This document shows positions 1-7,889 of a stretch of 64,000 nucleotides of DNA, piece after piece; position 1 is the stretch's first letter, and the number at the start of each line of letters is the position of its first letter. The notes under the pieces were generated by a model. That model ran no database searches, had not been told where the DNA came from, and was given only the letters and a program-made list of their open reading frames with translations. The translations under genes and the position numbers were made by a program. Origin of the DNA: Candidatus Aalborgicola defluviihabitans (GTDB lineage Bacteria; Pseudomonadota; Gammaproteobacteria; Burkholderiales; Burkholderiaceae_C); the NCBI GenBank assembly GCA_016705575.1, contig JADIXX010000001.1, positions 124,001 through 188,000 of the forward strand. Reading direction: 5' to 3'.

Positions 1-452
1 TACAACACCGAACTGAACCCCTTGGCTACCTGGATGCCGGCCAGGTCAGCGGTCGTAAAGCGGTTGAAATCCACATAGCCATCATAGGGAACGTAGAGTG
101 GAATGCCGTCAATAAAGAGAGGTACCTGGCGTGCATCGAAGCCGCGCACATAAATGGTTTTTTCGTTGCGGGAGTTATTGGACATTGCCACGCCGGATAG
201 CAGGTTGAGTGCGTCGCCCACGGTGTTGCGATTAAAGCGGCGCATGTCGTCGGCGGTGACGAGTGATGAAACCTGGTCCTCGCCGATTTGCCCTACCGGC
301 GTGCGCTGACCTAGAACCGTAATGGTTTCCAGTTGTGGCGCCCGTTTTTCGTCTGCATCAGCGGCATGGACTGCGTGCGCAGCCGTGCAAGCCAGAGCAA
401 GACAGAGGAGCAGCTTTTTTTGAGGCCACGGTGGCCCGTTACGGTTGCGCAT
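1..452 (-). CDS. TonB-dependent outer-membrane receptor, N-terminal part
   Basis: The gene runs off the left edge, so only about the first 150 residues are present. The ATG at 452 is followed by a signal peptide (basic start, hydrophobic LLLCLALACTAAHA core, cleavage near residue 30), a TonB-box-like stretch ETITVLG near residue 43, and the start of a plug domain with the usual features (VGDALNLLSGV, IYVRGFD, PLFIDGIPLYVPYDG). Such receptors import metal chelates or other scarce solutes across the outer membrane using TonB energy. It lies directly downstream of modABC on the same strand, with its own ModE-like palindrome at 501-524, so a role in molybdate or tungstate uptake is a reasonable inference. 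The substrate cannot be read from the sequence. Confidence 0.88.
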   Translation of the reverse strand, partial: MRNRNGPPWPQKKLLLCLALACTAAHAVHAADADEKRAPQLETITVLGQRTPVGQIGEDQVSSLVTADDMRRFNRNTVGDALNLLSGVAMSNNSRNEKTIYVRGFDARQVPLFIDGIPLYVPYDGYVDFNRFTTADLAGIQVAKGFSSVL

Positions 453-500
453 GCAGATTTTCCTTATTGAAGTTGAAGTAATAGGGCGTGGTAGGCGGTT

Positions 501-524
501 CGCTATATAAAAATAGATATAACG
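501..524 (-). promoter_or_regulatory. ModE-like palindromic operator upstream of the TonB receptor
   Basis: The half-sites CGCTATAT and ATATAACG are separated by 8 bases and are near-perfect inverted copies of each other. This matches the known ModE box pattern (CGnTATAT, spacer, ATATAACG) that represses molybdate transport genes when molybdate is plentiful. It sits about 50 bases upstream of the receptor ATG, a normal operator position. No modE gene is in the window. Confidence 0.65.
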
Positions 525-548
525 ATTGGCAAAAAATTTTGAACGTCA

Positions 549-1271
549 TCAGGCCAACACCTCTTGTGTGCTTTTTAGGGGGCCTTCTGCGGCGTCATGA
601 ATCACCCCATCGCGCAGGTTCAGTACCTGGTCGCCAAAAACGGCGACATCGTCTGGGTCGTGTGTGATCAACACCATGGGAACGCCCAACTGGCGCTGCA
701 GGCGGTCCAATTCGGCGCGCATGCGATTGCGCAGGGTGGGGTCGAGCGCGGCAAACGGTTCGTCCAGCAGCAGCGCGCGTGGTTGCGGCACCAGGGCCCG
801 CGCCAGGGCGGTGCGTTGGCGTTGCCCACCCGAGAGTTGCCCGGGGTATTGGTGCGCCAGTGCTTGCAACTCGAAAGCGTTCAGCCAGTAGTCCACAGTT
901 GGGTCTGCCACCTGTGCACGCGGATTAAGCCAGCCGCGCCGGGAACCAAAAGCCACGTTTTGGCGCACCGTCAGATGCGGGAACAGTGCGTAATCCTGGA
1001 ACAGGTAGGCCATTTGGCGCTGCTGTGCTGGCAGGTTGGTGCCGGTGCTGCTGTCGAACAGCGTTTGCCCACCGAGCTGGATGCAGCCGGCATCGGGTGT
1101 CAGTAGACCAGCAATGGCTTTGAGCGTCAGGCTCTTGCCGGCACCCGAGGGGCCAAAAACCACCAGCCGCTGGCTGGTCGATTGAAAGCGCACCTGCAGG
1201 TTGAAAGTCCGCTTGCCGGCTTGCAGGGTTTTCTGGATATCGATGTTGAACTGCATGGACGGTGGCTTCAA
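549..1271 (-). CDS. modC: Molybdate ABC transporter ATP-binding protein ModC
   Basis: ATPase of the molybdate importer, working on the cytoplasmic face with ModB. Walker A GPSGAGKS, Q-loop LFQDYALFPH, signature LSGGQRQR and Walker B LLLDEP are all present in order. The longest frame opens at a TTG overlapping the modB stop; an ATG at 1256 (MQFNIDIQ) is the more conventional start and gives 235 residues. Classical ModC has about 350 residues with a C-terminal molybdate-binding TOBE/MOP domain. That domain is absent here: the protein stops soon after the ABC domain. Last gene of modABC. Confidence 0.93.
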   Translation of the reverse strand: MKPPSMQFNIDIQKTLQAGKRTFNLQVRFQSTSQRLVVFGPSGAGKSLTLKAIAGLLTPDAGCIQLGGQTLFDSSTGTNLPAQQRQMAYLFQDYALFPHLTVRQNVAFGSRRGWLNPRAQVADPTVDYWLNAFELQALAHQYPGQLSGGQRQRTALARALVPQPRALLLDEPFAALDPTLRNRMRAELDRLQRQLGVPMVLITHDPDDVAVFGDQVLNLRDGVIHDAAEGPLKSTQEVLA

Positions 1272-1939
1272 ATTTGTGCGGTGCGACCAGGTGCCAGCTT
1301 GCCCGCTATCAGCAGCACTGCAATGCAGGTAATCGAGGTGATGATGACCAACAGATTGGCGGTGTCGTCCTGGCCGGCTTGCACGGCTTCATACACAGCG
1401 ACCGAGAGGGTTTGTGTTTTGCCGGGAATGCTGCCGGCCACCATCAGCGTGGCGCCGAACTCGCCCATGCCGCGCGCAAAGGCCAGCAACAGGCCGGCCA
1501 GAATACCGCGCCAGGCCAACGGCAGCGTGACACGGAAGAACACCCCCACGTTGTGTACGCCCAGCACCTGCGCAGCTTGTTCCAGTTGCGTATCGACGCC
1601 CTCAAAGGCTGCCCGTGCTGACTTGAACACCAGTGGGAACGCCACAACCGTGGCTGCAATCACCGCACCTTGCCAGGTGAAGATCAGGGTGATGCCAAAG
1701 TGGGTTTGTAGCCAGGCTCCCACCACGCCCTTGCGGCCCAACAGTACCAGCAGGTAGTAGCCCAGCACGGTCGGCGGCATCACCATGGGCAGGGTCAGCA
1801 CGGCATCCAGTAGGTCCCGCCCAACAAACCGGCCGCGCGCCAGGGCGTAACCGGCACCTACGCCCAGTACCAGGTTCAGGGCGGTCGCCCAGAACGCCAC
1901 CTTCAGCGACAGGCTCAGGGCGATCCAGGCGGCATCCAT
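1268..1939 (-). CDS. modB: Molybdate ABC transporter permease ModB
   Basis: Inner-membrane channel of the molybdate importer, 223 residues, the usual ModB length. Five to six hydrophobic segments are visible and the cytoplasmic EAA loop that docks onto ModC appears as EQAAQVLGVHNVGVFFRVTLP. The hallmark MVMPPTVLGYYLL segment near residue 52 is typical of ModB. It begins 19 bases after modA and its stop overlaps the start region of modC, so the three genes should be co-transcribed and translationally coupled. Confidence 0.95.
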   Translation of the reverse strand: MDAAWIALSLSLKVAFWATALNLVLGVGAGYALARGRFVGRDLLDAVLTLPMVMPPTVLGYYLLVLLGRKGVVGAWLQTHFGITLIFTWQGAVIAATVVAFPLVFKSARAAFEGVDTQLEQAAQVLGVHNVGVFFRVTLPLAWRGILAGLLLAFARGMGEFGATLMVAGSIPGKTQTLSVAVYEAVQAGQDDTANLLVIITSITCIAVLLIAGKLAPGRTAQI

Positions 1940-1958
1940 GGTTCAGCTAATGTGCTGC

Positions 1959-2717
1959 TTAGGGCTTCAGGAAGCCAAACTGGGCGAGCAATGCTTGGCC
2001 GTCAGCGGACAGTGTGAAGTCGACAAATTGGCGGGCCATCTCGCTGTGCTGGCTGCTGGCGATAGCGGCAATGGGGTAGAGGATCGCCTTTTCGGTGGGC
2101 ACGGTGGCTACCACGCGCACCTTGGTTTTCAGGATGGTGGCGTCGGTGTTGTAGACAAAGCCGGCATCCACCTCACCGCGCGCCACGTAATCCAGCCCTT
2201 GCCGAACCGATTGCGCCAAAATGGCTTTGGGTTCCATGGCGGACCAGAGCTTGTTCTGTTCCAGTGCTTGCTTGGTGTAGCGACCAACCGGAACACTGGC
2301 AGGGTTGCCGATAGCGATCCGCGTCACGGCGGTTTGTGTCAGGTCAGCGATCGTGGCGATGGTCAGTTTGCTATCGGCCGGCACGATCAGTACCAGGCTG
2401 TTGCCAACAAAGTTCTTGCGCGTTCCGCTGACCAGCAATTGCTGTGTCTGGGCCTTGTCCATGGCCTCCTGGTCGGCCGAGGCAAACACATCGACCGGCG
2501 CACCCTTGGCAATTTGCTGCACCAAGGCGTCCGAAGCCGCAAAGTTGAATAGAACCTTGGTGCCGGGGTGCTGCGCTTCAAAGACCGGGCCCAGTGCCTT
2601 GAAGGCATTGGTCAAGCTGGCTGCGGCCGACACAATCAGCTCCTCTGCACTGGCAGACCCTACTGCAAGGCTAAGAATGAGGATGGCGAAAAATCGTTTG
2701 CTAAAAGACGGTTGCAT
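1959..2717 (-). CDS. modA: Periplasmic molybdate-binding protein ModA
   Basis: Captures molybdate (or tungstate) in the periplasm and delivers it to ModBC. The ATG at 2717 is preceded by a GGGGA ribosome site and gives 252 residues: a signal peptide (KRFFAILILSLAVGSASA) followed by the family start EELIVSAAASLTNAF. Also visible are NFAASDALVQQIAKGAPVDV and the late GFVYNTDA segment that closes the oxyanion site. First gene of the modABC operon. Upstream, at 2746-2769, lie TATAACG repeats like ModE half-sites. Confidence 0.95.
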   Translation of the reverse strand: MQPSFSKRFFAILILSLAVGSASAEELIVSAAASLTNAFKALGPVFEAQHPGTKVLFNFAASDALVQQIAKGAPVDVFASADQEAMDKAQTQQLLVSGTRKNFVGNSLVLIVPADSKLTIATIADLTQTAVTRIAIGNPASVPVGRYTKQALEQNKLWSAMEPKAILAQSVRQGLDYVARGEVDAGFVYNTDATILKTKVRVVATVPTEKAILYPIAAIASSQHSEMARQFVDFTLSADGQALLAQFGFLKP

Positions 2718-2745
2718 CAAGTGATCCCCTAGTTGAAGATCGAAG

Positions 2746-2769
2746 TATAACGATTTATATAACGATATT
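2746..2769 (-). promoter_or_regulatory. ModE-like half-sites upstream of modA
   Basis: Two direct copies of TATAACGAT lie about 30 bases upstream of the modA start. Each resembles one arm of a ModE box, but unlike the site at 501-524 they do not form a clear inverted pair. The location fits molybdate repression of modABC; the match itself is only partial. Confidence 0.4.
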
Positions 2770-2807
2770 TGACGATGACAACCGAATGCAAAAAGTTTGC
2801 AAGAAAT

Positions 2808-2860
2808 TGCGTGTATGCCCTCGTAAAATATACGTAATAAGCTATTAAAAACATAGCAAT
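2808..2860 (+). repeat. Dispersed 52-bp repeat, copy 1
   Basis: Copy of the family with the pattern GGCCTCTAGCCCTCG, then GAATATACGCAAGCA, then GCTAC-TAAAAAC-GTAGC. This copy is diverged at its left end. It lies 46 bases upstream of the flavoprotein gene start. Confidence 0.75.
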
Positions 2861-2906
2861 ATCATGTGAGTAAGATGGTTGCGCAATACCAATAGAGGGA
2901 CAGACG

Positions 2907-4517
2907 ATGCAAACCTACCGTAGTGATGTGCTGGTTGTGGGCGGCGGCATTGCCGGTATCACCACGGCGCTGGGGCTGCTGGACAGCGGCAAATCGGTGG
3001 TCCTGCTGGACCGAGATGAAGATGCCGTGTTTGGCGGCCTGGCGCGTGAGAGCTTTGGCGGTATGTTTTTTGTGGACACGCCCGAGCAACGCCGAATGGG
3101 CGTGCGTGACTCCACTGAACTGGCTCTGCGCGATTGGTTCAGCTTTGGCGAGTTTGGAGCCGACGACCACTGGCCCAAGGCCTGGGCACAGGCGTATGTG
3201 AACCGCTGCACGCAAGACGTGTACCACTGGGTGCGCCAGCACGGCATTGGCTTTTTCCCGGTGGTGAACTGGGTAGAGCGCGGGGAGTTTCGCCCCGGCA
3301 ACTCGGTGCCGCGTTTTCACCTTGTCTGGGGCACAGGAAAGCGATTGGCCGAGCAACTCATCGCCGCACTGCAAAGCCATGCCAATGCCAACAAGCTCAC
3401 TCTGCGCTTTGGTCACCGGGTAGAGCAGTTGTTGCTGCAGGATGGGCGCATTGGCGGCGCACATGGTGTCGAAGAAAAAAGCGGTATACCGTTTGAGGCG
3501 CTGGCTGAACACGTCGTCGTGGCCACCGGCGGCATCAACGGCAGCATGGAGATGGTGCGTAATCACTGGCATGCCGACTGGCACCAGCCGCCCGAGACCA
3601 TTCTCAACGGTTCGCACCGTTTTGCCGATGGCACCCTGCACCAGGCGGTGCAAGTGGCAGGCGGCAACCTCACGCACCTGGACAAAATGTGGAACTACGC
3701 CGCTGGCGTGCACCACCCCCGCCCACGCAAACCCAACCATGGCCTGTCGTTGGTGCCATCGCGTTCGGCACTGTGGCTGAACTGGCGCGGCGAGCGCATG
3801 GGGCCGCAACCGCTGGTGTCGGGCTTTGACACGCGCCGGTTGGTGACCGACATCTGCGCACAGGAAAAAGCTTACTCGTGGCAGGTGATGAACCACCGTA
3901 TTGCGCTCAAGGAATTGGCCATTTCTGGGGCGGAGTTCAACCCCTCGGTGCGGGACCGCAAAGTGTTCAGTTTTTTGCGCGACGTGCTGCTGGGCAACCG
4001 CTGGCTGGTCAACGACATGCTGGCCAACTGCAAGGACTTTGTGGTGGCCCAAAGCCTGCCAGAATTGGTGGAGAAGATGAACGCGCTGCAGGGCGACGAT
4101 GCCGTACAACTCGACGCGGTGAACGATGCAGTTTCGAGCTACGATGCAACAATAGCCCGGGGTGAAAAATTCATGAACGATGAACAGCTGCGCCGTATTG
4201 CCGCGCTGCGCCAGTACCGGGGCGACAAAGTGCGCCTGTGCAAATTTGCCCCCATCAACGACGCCGCCGCTTTGCCGCTGATTGCCATTCGTGAATTCAT
4301 CACCAGCCGCAAGAGTCTCGGCGGCATCCAGACCGATTTGCACAGCCGCGTGCTTAGCACCGACAACCAGCCCATACCGGGCTTGTTTGCGGTGGGCGAG
4401 GCCGCTGGGTTTGGCGGCGGCGGCCTGCACGGACTGCGTGCTCTGGAGGGCACCTTTCTGGGCGGCTGTATTTTGTCCGGGCGTATCGCGGCTCAGGCCA
4501 TTGCCAAAGCGGTTTAA
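2907..4517 (+). CDS. FAD-dependent dehydrogenase of the fumarate reductase/ketosteroid dehydrogenase family
   Basis: Flavoprotein of 536 residues. The N-terminal dinucleotide fold shows VVGGGIAGITTALGLLDSG followed by an acidic residue in LLDRDED. The C-terminal FAD contact region PGLFAVGEAAGFGGGGLHG...GTFLGGCILSGRIA is typical of the FAD_binding_2 group (fumarate reductase flavoprotein, 3-ketosteroid dehydrogenase). The ATG follows GAGGGA at good spacing. A TPP-dependent enzyme begins 23 bases downstream on the same strand, suggesting one operon. The true substrate is not evident; annotation of relatives is usually just FAD-binding dehydrogenase. Confidence 0.88.
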   Translation: MQTYRSDVLVVGGGIAGITTALGLLDSGKSVVLLDRDEDAVFGGLARESFGGMFFVDTPEQRRMGVRDSTELALRDWFSFGEFGADDHWPKAWAQAYVNRCTQDVYHWVRQHGIGFFPVVNWVERGEFRPGNSVPRFHLVWGTGKRLAEQLIAALQSHANANKLTLRFGHRVEQLLLQDGRIGGAHGVEEKSGIPFEALAEHVVVATGGINGSMEMVRNHWHADWHQPPETILNGSHRFADGTLHQAVQVAGGNLTHLDKMWNYAAGVHHPRPRKPNHGLSLVPSRSALWLNWRGERMGPQPLVSGFDTRRLVTDICAQEKAYSWQVMNHRIALKELAISGAEFNPSVRDRKVFSFLRDVLLGNRWLVNDMLANCKDFVVAQSLPELVEKMNALQGDDAVQLDAVNDAVSSYDATIARGEKFMNDEQLRRIAALRQYRGDKVRLCKFAPINDAAALPLIAIREFITSRKSLGGIQTDLHSRVLSTDNQPIPGLFAVGEAAGFGGGGLHGLRALEGTFLGGCILSGRIAAQAIAKAV

Positions 4518-4540
4518 CCATACAACAGGAGACTACACCC

Positions 4541-6196
4541 ATGACCAATGGAGCACAGGCGCTGGTGCGCACTTTGATCGACGCTGGCGTAACCGCCTGC
4601 TTTACCAACCCCGGCACGTCGGAGATGCACTTCGTGGCTGCGCTGGATTCCGCACCCGAAATGCGGGCCGTGCTGACCCTGTTTGAGGGCGTTGCCACGG
4701 GCGCTGCTGACGGCTACGCCCGCATGGCCGGCAAACCTGCAGCCACCTTGTTGCATTTGGGCTGTGGCCTGGGCAATGGCCTGGCCAACTTGCACAATGC
4801 CCGCAAGGCCCGCGTGCCAGTTGTCAACATCGTTGGCGACCATGCCACCACCCATGTGCAATATGACGCGCAGTTGCAGTCCGACATTGAGACGGTTGCC
4901 CGCAACGTATCGCCGTGGGTGCGCACCTCGGCCAGTACGCAGGCGCTATGCCAAGACGCGCTAGAGGCAGTGGCAGCGGCAACCGGCAGTCCCAATGCGG
5001 TTGCTACTTTGATCTTGCCGGCAGATGTGTCCTGGGGCGAGGGTGCCCAACCCTTGCCGCCGCTTGCGCGTGCCGCGGCGCCCGTGGCCACTGCCGAAAC
5101 CGTCACTGCGGTGGTCAGCGTGTTGACCGGGGGTGGCAAAGTGGCGTTCTTGCTGGGGGGCAAGGCCTTGCGGGAGCCGGCATTGCTGCTGGCATCGCGT
5201 ATTTCAGAGGCAACGGACGCAGTTCTGCTCGCCGAGGTCTTCCCAACCCGGTTGGAGCGTGGTGCGGGCCTGCCCTACGTGGAGCGGCTGGCCTATCTGG
5301 CCGAATTGGCATCGGTGCAACTGGCGGGTCTGGACCATTTAATTCTGGTCGATGCCAAGGCGCCAGTGTCCTTCTTTGCTTACCCTGGCAAGAAAAGCTA
5401 TCTGGTGCCTGACGGCTGCACGGTTCACACCTTGGCGGGGCTGGATCAGGACGCGCTGGGCAGCCTGCAAGCGTTGGTTGCCCAACTGAAGGTGCAGGAT
5501 GTGGAACCGGCGTTGCTGGACGCTGCGGTGCCCAAGCGCCCCAGCGGCGCACTCTCGGCCGACAAGGTGTGCCAGGCGGTTGCCGCAGTATTGCCAGAGG
5601 GCGCCATTGTCTCGGACGAGGCGCAAACCTCTGGCGTCACTCTGTCCAAACACACGGCGCAGGCGCCAAGACACGACTTGCTGACCCTGACCGGCGGTGC
5701 CATTGGCCAGGGGTTGCCAGTGGCAGTGGGCGCGGCCATTGCCTGTCCCGACCGCCAGGTGTTTGCGCTGGTGGGTGATGGCTCGGCCATGTACACCATT
5801 CAGGCCTTGTGGACCATGGCCCGTGAGCAGCTCAATGTCATCACCATCGTGTTCAACAACCGCTCGTACGCGATCCTCAACATGGAGCTGGAGCGGGTGG
5901 GGGCGGATACGGTGGGGCCGATTGCCAAGTCCCAGTTGGACCTGGCCACACCACCGTTGGATTTTGTGGCGCTGGGCAATGGCATGGGTGTGCACTCGGT
6001 GCGTGCTGCTAGTTGCGAGCAGCTCAATTCCGCACTGGACTTTGCACTTGCACATGCCGGCCCCCACCTGATCGAGGTCATCGTGCCCAATGCGTTTTCC
6101 GGGTTGAAGCTCAAGGCTTTGCCGCATGTGCTGGGCGCACTGGACAAAATGCCTCAGCCCCTGGCCAAAATGCTCAAGCGCAAAATATCACCATGA
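4541..6196 (+). CDS. Thiamine-diphosphate-dependent enzyme (acetolactate synthase large-subunit/benzoylformate decarboxylase-like)
   Basis: A 551-residue member of the TPP enzyme superfamily. The N-terminal Pyr domain carries the catalytic glutamate in LFEGVATGAADGYARM (about residue 50). The C-terminal PP domain has the TPP/Mg motif GDGSAMYTIQALWT ending in the NN pair of FNNRSYAILN. It probably decarboxylates or ligates a 2-oxo acid. No regulatory small subunit (ilvH) is nearby, so it is unlikely to be the biosynthetic acetolactate synthase. It sits between a flavoprotein and a DHH phosphoesterase whose start overlaps its stop by 4 bases (ATGA). Confidence 0.88.
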   Translation: MTNGAQALVRTLIDAGVTACFTNPGTSEMHFVAALDSAPEMRAVLTLFEGVATGAADGYARMAGKPAATLLHLGCGLGNGLANLHNARKARVPVVNIVGDHATTHVQYDAQLQSDIETVARNVSPWVRTSASTQALCQDALEAVAAATGSPNAVATLILPADVSWGEGAQPLPPLARAAAPVATAETVTAVVSVLTGGGKVAFLLGGKALREPALLLASRISEATDAVLLAEVFPTRLERGAGLPYVERLAYLAELASVQLAGLDHLILVDAKAPVSFFAYPGKKSYLVPDGCTVHTLAGLDQDALGSLQALVAQLKVQDVEPALLDAAVPKRPSGALSADKVCQAVAAVLPEGAIVSDEAQTSGVTLSKHTAQAPRHDLLTLTGGAIGQGLPVAVGAAIACPDRQVFALVGDGSAMYTIQALWTMAREQLNVITIVFNNRSYAILNMELERVGADTVGPIAKSQLDLATPPLDFVALGNGMGVHSVRAASCEQLNSALDFALAHAGPHLIEVIVPNAFSGLKLKALPHVLGALDKMPQPLAKMLKRKISP

Positions 6197-7110
6197 ATCG
6201 CAAATTTTTTACATCGCTTTTACCCGCAGACCGCAATGACCCGAACCCTCTGGTTCTTTACCACGGCAAGGGCTGCCCGGACGGTTTTGCTTCGGCCCTG
6301 GCTGCCTGGTTGTTCTATGGCGGCAAGGCCGAATTTGTCGGGTTGGACCATGGGGACGTGCGCTCGGTAGCCGATTTGCCTGCGCTGAGTGGACGGGCTG
6401 TCTACATTCTTGACTTTTCGTTTGGTCCAGACATCCTGCGCGGTATTGACGAGCGTGCGGCCAAGCTGGTGCTGTTGGACCACCACAAGAGCGCGGCCGA
6501 GCACCTGAGCGGTTTTGTCTGCCGCTGTGGAGGTGTTCACTTTGACATGACCAAGTCGGGTGCGCGGCTGGCTTGGGAGTATTTTCTGCCCGAGCGGACC
6601 ATGCCAGACCTGGTGCGGTTTGTGGAAGACCGCGATATCTGGACCTGGCAATACTCACAGAGTGCGGCCTATTTGGCTGCGCTGGACATGGAACCGTTTG
6701 ACTTTGTGCGCTGGTCTGCACTTGCCGACATGGATGCCGAGCAACGTGAGCATTTCATGGCCCGTGGCCAGGCCATGGATGCGCAATTCCGAAAACTGGC
6801 TGCCGACATTGCACAGTCGGCCCAACCCATTGTGTTCAATGGCGTGCAGGGTTTGATGGTTAACGCGCCCGGTATTTTTCACAGCCTGGTGGGCGACATC
6901 CTGTCACAGCAGAGCGGCAGCTTTGCATTGATGTGGGTCGTCAACCAGAAGGGCGTCGTAAAGGCCGGGCTGCGTTCGCAACGCAACTTTGATTGCATTG
7001 CCCTGGCGCGAAGCATGGACGGTGGTGGTCATGCCCAAGCCTGCGGCTTCAAGATGGGCGCTGACCGCCTGCCAGAGTTACTAAGCGGTGAATTTACTGC
7101 TTGTTCTTGA
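6193..7110 (+). CDS. DHH-family phosphoesterase
   Basis: A 305-residue protein with the DHH-superfamily layout: early aspartate motif YHGKGCPDGFASALAAW, the DHH motif in KLVLLDHHKSAAEHL (about residue 95), and a C-terminal DHHA1-type GGGHAQACGF motif. The family hydrolyses phosphodiesters such as nanoRNA, cyclic dinucleotides or pAp with Mn ions. The start codon overlaps the previous stop (ATGA), indicating translational coupling to the TPP enzyme. The link between this activity and the two upstream enzymes is not obvious. Its last 17 bases overlap the oppositely oriented small gene at 7094-7237. Confidence 0.88.
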   Translation: MNRKFFTSLLPADRNDPNPLVLYHGKGCPDGFASALAAWLFYGGKAEFVGLDHGDVRSVADLPALSGRAVYILDFSFGPDILRGIDERAAKLVLLDHHKSAAEHLSGFVCRCGGVHFDMTKSGARLAWEYFLPERTMPDLVRFVEDRDIWTWQYSQSAAYLAALDMEPFDFVRWSALADMDAEQREHFMARGQAMDAQFRKLAADIAQSAQPIVFNGVQGLMVNAPGIFHSLVGDILSQQSGSFALMWVVNQKGVVKAGLRSQRNFDCIALARSMDGGGHAQACGFKMGADRLPELLSGEFTACS

Positions 7111-7237
7111 GTTTGCCGCGCGGTAACACGGTGGTTACCGGAGGCATGGGGCGATCCGAAGAAGTGCCCTTGGGTTCGGACGTGTCCTTCTTGGGTTTTT
7201 TTGCCATTTTCTCGTTGCGTTGGTCACCTTTGGCCAT
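7094..7237 (-). CDS. Small conserved lysine-rich protein
   Basis: A 47-residue frame beginning MAKGDQRNEKMAKKPKKD and ending KLKNKQ. It has a strong GGAGG ribosome site just before the ATG at 7237. Very short, Lys/Pro-rich proteins with this MAKGxxRxNxExKKPKK start are familiar in Comamonadaceae genomes as conserved hypothetical proteins of unknown function. The high positive charge and lack of hydrophobic core suggest a disordered nucleic-acid- or ribosome-associated peptide, but that is a guess. It overlaps the 3' end of the DHH gene tail to tail. Confidence 0.72.
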   Translation of the reverse strand: MAKGDQRNEKMAKKPKKDTSEPKGTSSDRPMPPVTTVLPRGKLKNKQ

Positions 7238-7383
7238 ATGTCCTCCGTGGATAGTCCCCGACATGGGGCCTTGCTAGGCTATGGTACGGCAAAAATCCAT
7301 CTAAACTGTCGACCATCAAGGAATGCGGCGCGCATTTGGCGCACCATTCAGTGGTAGTCATTATTCTTTTACGAGGCTTTCAC

Positions 7384-7824
7384 ATGTTCAAACACATTCT
7401 TCTCGCCACCGACGGTTCTGCCGCTTCGGAACACGCAGCCCAATTGGCAGTCGGACTGGCCCGCACCCATGGCGCCAAGTTGACGGCGGTGTACGTGGTG
7501 GATCCCTATCCCTACATCGGCGTGGGTGAGATTAATCCTATGGGCTTTCAGGCCTATATGTCGGCAGCCCAGGCGCAGGCTGCCGAAGCCCATGCCAAGA
7601 TTGAAACCCTGTGCAAGCAAGGTGGGGCTGCGGTAGAACTGGAAGCACGACTGGTGGAAGACGTGGGCGCCGCGAACGGCATTGTGCAGACGGCAGACGC
7701 TATCAAGGCCGATTTGATCGTGGTTGGCTCCCACGGCCGTTCCGGCATTTCGCGCCTGATGCTGGGTAGTGTCTCCACCAAGGTGGTGGCCGAGTCCAAG
7801 ATCCCTGTCCTGGTAACTCGCTGA
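7384..7824 (+). CDS. Universal stress protein, UspA family
   Basis: A 146-residue single-domain UspA protein starting MFKHILLATDGSAASEHA, with the C-terminal nucleotide-binding signature VVGSHGRSGISRLMLGSVS. This G-2x-G-9x-G-S/T pattern identifies the ATP-binding subgroup. The ATG at 7384 is preceded by GAGG; upstream in-frame codons lack a ribosome site. It appears to be a stand-alone gene upstream of mtfA. Members assist survival under starvation or redox stress. Confidence 0.93.
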   Translation: MFKHILLATDGSAASEHAAQLAVGLARTHGAKLTAVYVVDPYPYIGVGEINPMGFQAYMSAAQAQAAEAHAKIETLCKQGGAAVELEARLVEDVGAANGIVQTADAIKADLIVVGSHGRSGISRLMLGSVSTKVVAESKIPVLVTR

Positions 7825-7889
7825 CTTGAAATTGCGGGCTTGGCTCCCAGTTATGGCGTCTGACCAACGCTTTGACTGGAGCACAGCCC

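Noticed and set aside
2862..4430. Long minus-strand frame of 522 codons opposite the flavoprotein gene
   Set aside because: It is antisense to clear FAD-binding motifs, has no ribosome site and shows no domain; it results from GC-rich codon bias.
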